A DNA stretch of 5,650 bases, taken from Candidatus Poribacteria bacterium. Its GTDB lineage: Bacteria; Poribacteria; WGA-4E; GCA-2687025. Positions 1 through 4,856 of the stretch are shown here, in pieces. The translations under genes and the position numbers were made by a program. The DNA is taken from contig JAQBWJ010000191.1 of the NCBI GenBank assembly GCA_027625215.1, forward strand, positions 1 to 5,650. The letters are read 5' to 3'. Each line of letters begins with the position of its first letter. Position 1 is the stretch's first letter. The notes below the pieces were generated by a model. It was not told the DNA's origin. It searched no databases and saw only the letters and a list, made by a program, of their open reading frames with translations.

Positions 1-7
1 CCCCTAA

Positions 8-32
8 CCCCTCTCCCGTCAAGGGAGAGGGG
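8..32. repeat. Perfect palindrome, dispersed-repeat type
   Basis: CCCCTCTCCC (8-17) and GGGAGAGGGG (23-32) are perfect reverse complements of 10 bases separated by a five-base loop, GTCAA. The preceding CCCCTAA and following AACCG resemble the flanks of C-rich/G-rich palindromes scattered between genes in many environmental bacteria. The unit may continue to the left beyond the window. There is no T-run on either side, so it is not a standard intrinsic terminator. It lies beyond the 3' end of rpsU. Whether it is repeated in this genome cannot be seen here. Confidence 0.7.
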
Positions 33-54
33 AACCGATTGACCGCCACGCATG

Positions 55-112
55 AAAAAAGCCCGCTCCATGCCAAGTCGGATAAAACTCCGACCCGGCA
101 CGCTACAGGCTT
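55..112 (-). terminator. Candidate intrinsic terminator of rpsU
   Basis: Read on the minus strand, the 3' flank of rpsU forms an interrupted hairpin. The inner stem is GTCGGA/TCCGAC (77-82 with 89-94), loop 83-88. A second stem, TGCC/GGCA, pairs 71-74 with 97-100, and AAGCC/GGCTT can pair 59-63 with 108-112. The distal arm is followed on the minus strand by six T residues (55-60). The order hairpin then T-run fits Rho-independent termination of rpsU, whose stop is about 35 bases upstream. The stem is broken by internal loops, so strength is uncertain. Confidence 0.5.
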
Positions 113-122
113 CCGTAAAGTG

Positions 123-140
123 TCGCCGTTAGTACGGCGA
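123..140 (-). other. Short perfect hairpin just after rpsU stop
   Basis: TCGCCGT (123-129) and ACGGCGA (134-140) form a perfect seven-base stem with a four-base loop, starting six bases after the rpsU stop codon on the minus strand. No T-run follows it. It may be a 3'-end stabilising hairpin or a pause element ahead of the more distal T-tailed hairpin. Function is inferred from position only. Confidence 0.45.
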
Positions 141-146
141 TCTCGC

Positions 147-344
147 TTATCCCTGTTGCTTCGCTTGGGCGCGGAGCATCTGTCGCCGACGTCGCATCAA
201 CTGACGACGACGACGCTCGCTCGGCTTTTCGTACGCCAAGCGACGTTTCATCTCGCGCCGCAAACCTTCTTTTTCACAAAGCTTTTTGAACCGATTCAAC
301 ACGCGGTCAATCGATTCTTCGCCTGTCACATAAACTTGAGCCAA
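147..344 (-). CDS. rpsU: Small ribosomal subunit protein bS21
   Basis: The 65-residue product is bS21, a small basic protein of the 30S subunit that sits near the 3' end of 16S rRNA and assists initiation of translation. Length is within the usual range of about 55-75 residues. Family features are clear: the N-terminal beta stretch, the ESIDRVLNRFKK helix (residues 10-21), and the signature YEKPSERRRR (38-47), followed by an arginine-rich tail. The start is TTG at 344-342, chosen because the family N-terminus begins there and GGAGGTG (352-358 read on the minus strand) sits seven bases upstream. The stop is TAA (149-147). It is transcribed divergently from the DUF1592 gene and appears monocistronic, with hairpins following it. 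The oddity is the weak start codon paired with a near-perfect Shine-Dalgarno sequence, which might serve feedback control. Confidence 0.95.
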   Translation of the reverse strand: MAQVYVTGEESIDRVLNRFKKLCEKEGLRREMKRRLAYEKPSERRRRQLMRRRRQMLRAQAKQQG

Positions 345-351
345 CTGCTAA

Positions 352-358
352 CACCTCC
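352..358 (-). promoter_or_regulatory. Strong Shine-Dalgarno site of rpsU
   Basis: On the minus strand the bases read GGAGGTG, complementary to the canonical anti-Shine-Dalgarno CACCTCC at all seven positions. Seven bases separate it from the TTG start. This site decides the start, because no ATG or GTG lies in frame at a suitable distance. It is the strongest ribosome binding site among the four genes in the window. Confidence 0.8.
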
Positions 359-421
359 AAACTCTGTGTAGTGTCACGGGGAGAGAGGCAATCCAGAAGA
401 TGGCACCCCCACCGCCCAAGA

Positions 422-450
422 ATAATACCATATCCTTCTCGGCGAAGACT
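422..450 (-). promoter_or_regulatory. Candidate rpsU promoter (extended -10)
   Basis: The minus strand reads TGGTATTAT at 430-422, which is an extended -10 (TG, one base, TATTAT) with five of six matches to TATAAT. The -35 region (about 450-445, AGTCTT) is poor, as is common for extended -10 promoters. Transcription would begin near 415 and give a leader of about 70 bases before the TTG start. Consensus matching only, with no support from conservation. Confidence 0.38.
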
Positions 451-532
451 ACCCCGAATAACCGACCGTACTTGGGAGGAAACGTACATTCAACGACGAC
501 GCCCTCCATCGGGCAAACCTCGTCTACCTTCG

Positions 533-562
533 TTCGGACAACGCAGCATCTTGTGGTATTCT
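533..562 (+). promoter_or_regulatory. Candidate promoter of the DUF1592 gene
   Basis: TGGTATTCT at 554-562 is an extended -10 (TATTCT at 557-562). TTCGGA at 533-538 is a poor -35 match at an 18-base spacing. It would give a leader of roughly 45 bases before the ATG at 614. The TGGTATT core also occurs in the minus-strand rpsU candidate, so the two divergent units may use similar promoters. Weak evidence. Confidence 0.3.
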
Positions 563-597
563 TTCCAGCAAAGAAGAAAGAGCGTACCCCCGGATGT

Positions 598-603
598 AAG
601 GAG
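598..603 (+). promoter_or_regulatory. Ribosome binding site fixing the 614 start
   Basis: AAGGAG at 598-603 lies ten bases before the ATG at 614. It supports the internal ATG over the upstream GTG at 371, together with the signal sequence that starts exactly there. Confidence 0.6.
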
Positions 604-613
604 TCCCCAGAAC

Positions 614-3037
614 ATGCGTTGCGGCGCAATAGTCTTGATCGCCTATATGATCGTCTTCGTCGGCGCGGGATGCTCGACGGCGGAGGTGCGTCCCGACTTC
701 GCCGACTCCGGCAAGCCGTTTCTGACGAAGCACTGCGTCAGTTGTCACGGCGGCAAGGAGCCGGTCGGTGGACTCGCGCTCGATGCGTTTCACGATTCCG
801 CGTCGGTCATCGCGCGGCGCAAGGTGTGGGACAACGTGCTGAAAATGGTTCGCATCGGCGCGATGCCTCCGGCAGGACTGCCGCAACCGAGCGCCGACGA
901 GGTCGCCCACTTCGTCGCGCACGTCAACGAGGTGTTCGCCGACGCCGATCAACGCGCCGAGCCGAACCCGGGCAGAGTCACGATGCGCCGTCTCAACCGC
1001 GTCGAGTACAAGAACACCGTGCGCGATCTGATCGGCGTCGATTTCGACCCAACCGAGAACTTCCCGTCCGACGACATCGGTCACGGCTTCGACAACATCG
1101 GCGATGTGCTGACGCTTTCGCCCGTGCTGATGGAGCGATACCTCGCGGCGGCGGAGAGCATCGCCGACCGAGCCATCCTGCCCGATCCGCCGAAGCCGCC
1201 GAAACGTCATACGCGAGGTCGCTACACGGAACCCGCATCGGATGAAGTCGAAAAGTTGGTCATCGAGGACGGTTGGCGGCGACTGTCTACCGACGGCGCG
1301 AAACCCATCGAAACGGGTCCGATCAACGCGCCCTATCCGTTTGAAGACGACGCCGAGTATGTCTTCCGCACGCGCGTCTACGCCAAGAGCGCGCCGCCCG
1401 TTCGGGTCGCCGTTTTGGAGTACGGGGAAGGGCTGTCGGAGGCGTCGTCGGAGGAGGAACTATCCGCGCTCGCGGGCAATGCGATGCGTCCCGCTAAGAT
1501 ATTGCAGACCTTCGAGATTCACGCCGACAAGCAAGCGGACGCCCAAACGCTCGAAATTGCGATGCCGCCGAAGCCCGGTCGCCAACGAATAATGATCGCG
1601 CTCGTCAAACCGACGGAGGGCGAACCTCCGGCGCAGATCAGCGTCGATTACATGCTGCTCGAAGGACCTCTCGACACGCGCCCCGCCAGCCATCGCCGAT
1701 TGCTGGCGCGCGATGAGGACAAGCCCCAAATCGAACAGACGCGCGAGGTGTTGGGTCGGTTCCTGCGACGCGCCTATCGACGCCCGTCGACCGACGACGA
1801 ACTCGAACGGTTGGTGTCGCTGGTGGAAGGCGTTGTCGCCGCCGGAGAGAAGTGGGAGTCGGGCATTCAACTCGCGGTGCAGGCGACGCTCTGTTCGCCG
1901 AAATTTCTGTTTCGCGTCGAGTTGGACGACCGACCGACCAACGCGGGACAGCAGTCGTTGGACGATCTGCAACTCGCCTCGCGGTTGTCGTACTTTCTTT
2001 GGAGCACGATGCCCGACGACGAGTTGTTGGAGTTGGCGGAACAACATCAACTGAGCGCGAACATCGACGCGCAGGTGCGCCGCATGTTAGCCGATCCGAA
2101 ATCACAGGCGCTTGTCGAGAACTTTGCGCTGCAATGGCTGCAACTCCAGCGGATAAAGGGCGTCGCGCCGGACAACACGCTGTTCCCAGCCTTCAACGAC
2201 CGACTGCGCGCCGCGATGCTGGACGAGACGACGCTGTTTTTTGAGTCCGTAATGCGCGAAGACCGCAGCGTTCTCGACCTGATCGACGCGGATTACACGT
2301 TCCTCAACGAGCCGCTGGCGCGTCATTACGGCATCATCGACACGAACGGCACGCTTGCGGGACAAGAACCCGTTCAACCCGGAGGCAGCCCCATCGAGGG
2401 GAGAGAGTTCCAACGCATTTCGCTGCAAGGGCGGCGGCGCGGCGGACTGTTGACGCAGGCGAGCGTGCTCACCGTCACGTCGAACCCGACGCGCACCTCG
2501 CCCGTCAAACGCGGTCGGTGGGTGCTGGAACAGATTTTGGGCGAACCGCCTCCGCCGCCGCCTCCCGATGTGCCGGACCTGCCCGAAGACGAGCAGGCGA
2601 CCAGCGGCAGCACATTGCGCGAACGAATGGAAATCCACCGCCGGAACCCAAGTTGCGCCAACTGTCATAAGGAGATGGACGCCATCGGTTTCGCGCTGGA
2701 GAACTACGACGCCGTCGGCGCGTTCCGCACGAAGGACGGCAAGTTCGACATCGACTCGTCCGGCGAGTTTGCCGATGGGACGACGTTTCAAGGCGCGGAA
2801 GACCTCAAGCGGGTGATCGGCGAGAAGAAAGCGCAGTTCGCGCGCTGCCTGACCGAAAAAATGATGACCTACGCATTGGGACGCGGCATGGAGTATTATG
2901 ACGCGCCGAACATCGAGCAGATTGTCGAGCAGTTGGCGTTGCAAGACTACACGTTCTCCGCGTTGGTGACGGAGATCGTCACAAGCGACCCCTTCCGCAA
3001 ACGACGCGGAGCCGGGACGGTGAACAGCATCGACTGA
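614..3037 (+). CDS. Planctomycete-type two-haem cytochrome (DUF1592)
   Basis: The 807-residue product matches the planctomycete cytochrome architecture in order. After an export signal (1-20) with a possible lipobox (VGAGC, Cys20) comes PSCyt1 with haem motif CVSCH at 41-45. PSD3/DUF1587 follows at about 120-187 (RRLNRVEYKNTVRDLIG). A beta-rich insert at about 210-355 may be a carbohydrate-binding-like module. Then come PSD5/DUF1595 (about 360-437), PSD4/DUF1592 (about 449-575, SRLSYFLWSTMPDDELLEL), PSCyt3/DUF1588 (about 599-704) with a seven-proline run and second haem motif CANCH at 681-685, and PSD2/DUF1585 (about 718-801). All domains look intact. Family knowledge says such proteins are exported and usually paired with a DUF1552 protein, as here. 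Two covalent c-type haems imply electron transfer, but no substrate is established. The start at 614 rests on the signal sequence and AAGGAG. Lipid anchoring is inferred; ordinary Sec cleavage is possible. Confidence 0.92.
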   Translation: MRCGAIVLIAYMIVFVGAGCSTAEVRPDFADSGKPFLTKHCVSCHGGKEPVGGLALDAFHDSASVIARRKVWDNVLKMVRIGAMPPAGLPQPSADEVAHFVAHVNEVFADADQRAEPNPGRVTMRRLNRVEYKNTVRDLIGVDFDPTENFPSDDIGHGFDNIGDVLTLSPVLMERYLAAAESIADRAILPDPPKPPKRHTRGRYTEPASDEVEKLVIEDGWRRLSTDGAKPIETGPINAPYPFEDDAEYVFRTRVYAKSAPPVRVAVLEYGEGLSEASSEEELSALAGNAMRPAKILQTFEIHADKQADAQTLEIAMPPKPGRQRIMIALVKPTEGEPPAQISVDYMLLEGPLDTRPASHRRLLARDEDKPQIEQTREVLGRFLRRAYRRPSTDDELERLVSLVEGVVAAGEKWESGIQLAVQATLCSPKFLFRVELDDRPTNAGQQSLDDLQLASRLSYFLWSTMPDDELLELAEQHQLSANIDAQVRRMLADPKSQALVENFALQWLQLQRIKGVAPDNTLFPAFNDRLRAAMLDETTLFFESVMREDRSVLDLIDADYTFLNEPLARHYGIIDTNGTLAGQEPVQPGGSPIEGREFQRISLQGRRRGGLLTQASVLTVTSNPTRTSPVKRGRWVLEQILGEPPPPPPPDVPDLPEDEQATSGSTLRERMEIHRRNPSCANCHKEMDAIGFALENYDAVGAFRTKDGKFDIDSSGEFADGTTFQGAEDLKRVIGEKKAQFARCLTEKMMTYALGRGMEYYDAPNIEQIVEQLALQDYTFSALVTEIVTSDPFRKRRGAGTVNSID

Positions 3038-3050
3038 GGTCGCTTTTTTT
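3023..3050 (+). terminator. Weak terminator-like signal after DUF1592 gene
   Basis: The end of the gene can form CGAC-TGAG-GTCG (3031-3042), with AG/CT extending it across a bulge, directly before seven T residues at 3044-3050. The stem overlaps the stop codon and is short, so termination is likely partial. If leaky, the downstream DUF1552 gene could still be co-transcribed. Confidence 0.35.
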
Positions 3051-3060
3051 ACGCTCGTAC

Positions 3061-3108
3061 ATTCGCCCCTTGAACATTTCACGAATTCGGAACATATTCG
3101 CCATTCGG
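3061..3108 (+). repeat. Clustered ATTCG repeats before DUF1552 gene
   Basis: ATTCGCC occurs at 3061-3067 and 3096-3102, and ATTCGG at 3085-3090 and 3103-3108. The latter two read on as ATTCGGAAC and ATTCGGCAAC. Four copies of the five-base core in 48 bases of a 151-base gap could be binding half-sites or chance. The cluster overlaps the candidate promoter. Confidence 0.35.
3070..3098 (+). promoter_or_regulatory. Candidate promoter of the DUF1552 gene
   Basis: TTGAAC (3070-3075) and CATATT (3093-3098) each match four of six consensus bases and are separated by 17 bases. A second possible -10, TGTTACACT (3113-3121), lacks a good -35. Either would give the DUF1552 gene its own transcript in addition to any read-through from the upstream gene. 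Low certainty. Confidence 0.28.
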
Positions 3109-3188
3109 CAACTGTTACACTGGTAAGTTAGAGACCGTTGGTTTGTGATGACGACCGTTCGTAATCGAAATCGGAGCCTGTATAGACG

Positions 3189-4529
3189 ATGTCACTGACA
3201 AAACCGATCTCGCGCCGAACGATGCTTCGAGGTATGGGGACGGCGATCATGTTGCCGTGGCTTGAGGCGATGGGACCCTTGTCGGCGTGGGGCGATCAGC
3301 CGATGTCCGGCTCGGACGCTCCGAACCGGATGGCGTTCGTCTACGTCCCAAACGGCAAGAATATGGTCGATTGGACGCCTCAAAAAGAGGGTTTCCAATA
3401 CGACCTGCCGCCGATTCTCGAACCGCTCGCGCCGATGCGCGACAAGATGATGGTGCTTACCGGGTTGACGGCGGATAAGGCGCGGGCGCACGGCGACGGC
3501 GGCGGCGATCACGCGCGGGCGATGGGGGCGTTCCTGACGGGGGCTCAACCGCGCAAAACGGACGGCACGAACATCCGCGCGGGCGTTTCGGTCGATCAGG
3601 TGGCGGCGGCGCGCATCGGCGACAAGACGCGGCTTTCGTCCATCGAGATCGGCTGCGAACACGGCTCGATGGCGGGCAACTGCGATTCGGGCTATAGTTG
3701 CGTTTATTCGTCCACCATGTCGTGGCGGTCGGGCACGCAGCCGTTGCCGAAGGAAGTGAACCCCAAACTGGTTTTCGAGCGACTGTTCGGCGCCGCGCCG
3801 GACGCGGTGCGTTCCGAACGGGACGCGCGTCGTCGCAGCATTTTGGATTTCGTTCTCGAAGACTCCAAAGATTTATCGAAGCGGCTCGGCACAAACGATG
3901 TTCGCAAACTCGACGAATATTTCGCCTCCGTCCGCGACATCGAGTTGCGGATGGAACGCGCCGAAACGTTGCCGTCGGTTTCGACCCCCGACTACGTCGT
4001 CCCCGCCGGAGTTCCCTCCGATTACGAAGAACACATCCGGCTCATGTGCGACATGCTGGTTCTCGCGTTTCAGGCGGATGTGACGCGCGTCGTCACCTTC
4101 GTCGTGGCGAACGAGGGCAGCAATCGCCCGTACCCGTTCGTCAACGTGCGCGAGGGTCATCACGACCTGTCGCACCACGCCGGAGACGAAGAGAAGAAAG
4201 CCAAGATACGCGAGATCAATCTGTTCCATACGAAGAACTTGGCGTATCTGCTCGAAAAGTTGGATTCGGTCGCAGAAGGCGACGGCACGCTGCTCGACCA
4301 TTCGATGATCGTCTACGGCAGCGGCAACTCGGACGGCAACCGACACAATCACGACGACCTGCCGATCCTGCTGGCGGGCGGCGGGTGCGGCACGCTCAAT
4401 ACCGGACGGCATGTGCGCTACGCCAAAGAAACGCCGTTGAACAACCTCTGGTTGGCGATGCTCAACCGCATGGATGTCGAGATGACGCAACTCGGCGACA
4501 GCACGGGTGAACTGCCGAACCTGAGTTAA
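3189..4529 (+). CDS. Tat-exported DUF1552 (HXXSHH) protein
   Basis: The 446-residue product belongs to the DUF1552/HXXSHH family (PF07586). The name-giving motif is present as HDLSHH at 325-330. The N-terminus carries a twin-arginine signal, SRRTMLRG (8-15), followed by a hydrophobic stretch to about residue 35, so export of a folded protein through Tat is expected. Further conserved-looking blocks are DHARAMGAFLTG (107-118) and RHNHDDLPILLAGGG (385-399). The latter resembles the histidine-rich C-terminal motif of DUF1501/alkaline-phosphatase-like proteins. Clustered histidines and aspartates suggest metal binding, but no reaction is known. The ATG at 3189 is the most upstream possible start, since an in-frame TAG lies at 3183-3185. 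Its GGAG (3173-3176) is 12 bases away, a rather long spacing. It lies 151 bases after the DUF1592 gene, its usual partner. Length and C-terminus look complete. Confidence 0.93.
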   Translation: MSLTKPISRRTMLRGMGTAIMLPWLEAMGPLSAWGDQPMSGSDAPNRMAFVYVPNGKNMVDWTPQKEGFQYDLPPILEPLAPMRDKMMVLTGLTADKARAHGDGGGDHARAMGAFLTGAQPRKTDGTNIRAGVSVDQVAAARIGDKTRLSSIEIGCEHGSMAGNCDSGYSCVYSSTMSWRSGTQPLPKEVNPKLVFERLFGAAPDAVRSERDARRRSILDFVLEDSKDLSKRLGTNDVRKLDEYFASVRDIELRMERAETLPSVSTPDYVVPAGVPSDYEEHIRLMCDMLVLAFQADVTRVVTFVVANEGSNRPYPFVNVREGHHDLSHHAGDEEKKAKIREINLFHTKNLAYLLEKLDSVAEGDGTLLDHSMIVYGSGNSDGNRHNHDDLPILLAGGGCGTLNTGRHVRYAKETPLNNLWLAMLNRMDVEMTQLGDSTGELPNLS

Positions 4530-4706
4530 GGGAGAGACTCCTCTCGCCCCCAACTTCACATCACGGAGGAACGACTGCCCGCGACGGACGCGAGCCCGCC
4601 GAGACACGGCGTCCCCCTTCGCCGCGAGACATTCTCTTAATTCCCGTCTCCACCGATTTGTTTCAAGTTCCGTCTCTCCTCTGCCAATAGATCAATCGAC
4701 GAAAAC

Positions 4707-4733
4707 AAAAAAAGACGGCGCGTTTTCCGCGCC
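4707..4733 (-). terminator. Intrinsic terminator facing the minus strand
   Basis: GGCGCG (4717-4722) and CGCGCC (4728-4733) form a perfect six-base GC stem with loop TTTTC. Read on the minus strand the stem is followed, after GTC, by seven T residues (4713-4707). This is a textbook Rho-independent shape for transcripts running right to left. On the plus strand the hairpin is followed by TCG and six A residues, so it should not end DUF1552 transcription. No minus-strand gene lies upstream of it in the window. Confidence 0.55.
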
Positions 4734-4830
4734 TCGAAAAAACGATACCCCCTAAGTTCCGAATCGCAACCGCACGGCTGTCAACTTGCCATTAAGCCTG
4801 ACACGCACATTGGTTTTGTCCGCGATTTTT

Positions 4831-4847
4831 GGGAACGTAGGGGAAGG
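4831..4847 (+). promoter_or_regulatory. Flagellin ribosome binding site with GGA motifs
   Basis: GGAAGG at 4842-4847 lies nine bases before the ATG and is the likely ribosome binding site. Two GGGAA copies occur at 4831-4835 and 4841-4845, the second within the binding site. GGA motifs at a flagellin ribosome binding site are the type of target that CsrA uses to repress translation in other bacteria. CsrA involvement is inference. Confidence 0.45.
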
Positions 4848-4856
4848 CATCGTTCG

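Larger units (their letters stand above)
372..613. other. Divergent intergenic region
   Basis: These bases separate the 5' ends of rpsU and the DUF1592 gene. The plus-strand frame of the DUF1592 gene happens to stay open from a GTG at 371, but the encoded stretch is arginine- and proline-rich, resembles no family domain, and would bury the hydrophobic export signal that begins at 614. Apart from the two promoter candidates and the ribosome binding sites, I see no RNA gene or strong repeat here. Confidence 0.6.
4530..4856. other. Intergenic region before the flagellin gene
   Basis: No credible gene is present; the open frames crossing it on the minus strand are antisense to the DUF1552 or flagellin genes. 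A GAGAG/CTCTC hairpin (4532-4536 with 4541-4545) follows the DUF1552 stop, without a T-run. A GC-rich patch (4571-4630) contains GGACGC/GCGTCC (4586-4591 with 4609-4614) and competing GCCG/CGGC pairs. An A-rich stretch with a strong hairpin lies at 4701-4742. The last 50 bases form the flagellin leader. No convincing sigma-70 or sigma-28 promoter for flagellin could be found. Confidence 0.55.

Noticed and set aside
55..112. tRNA-like cloverleaf downstream of rpsU
   Set aside because: Several stems can pair, but there is no TTCGA-type T-loop, no anticodon arm of proper size and no 72-base acceptor geometry. A terminator with a T-run explains it better.
39..371. Plus-strand open frame of 110 residues over rpsU
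   Set aside because: It is antisense to the clearly recognised bS21 gene and shows no family similarity.
371..613. N-terminal extension of the DUF1592 gene starting at a GTG at 371
   Set aside because: The frame is open, but the added 81 residues are arginine/proline-rich, match no family domain and would place the export signal internally. AAGGAG precedes the ATG at 614.
348..629. Minus-strand open frame of 93 residues across the divergent intergenic region
   Set aside because: It has no recognisable domain, overlaps the rpsU leader and promoter candidate, and its start lies inside the DUF1592 gene.
4530..4548. Hairpin GAGAG/CTCTC as terminator of the DUF1552 gene
   Set aside because: No T-run follows; alternative pairing GGAG/CTCC is equally possible. 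It is noted only as part of the intergenic region.
4637..4659. Sigma-28-like promoter TTAA ... CCGATTT before the flagellin gene
   Set aside because: The CCGAT core is present, but the spacing to TTAA is about four bases too short and the leader would be almost 190 bases.
4799..4814. Sigma-54-like element TGACACG-N4-TTGGT before the flagellin gene
   Set aside because: Spacing fits, but both near-invariant dinucleotides are broken (GA for GG at -24 and GG for GC at -12). Worth testing only if a sigma-54 gene and conserved relatives support it.
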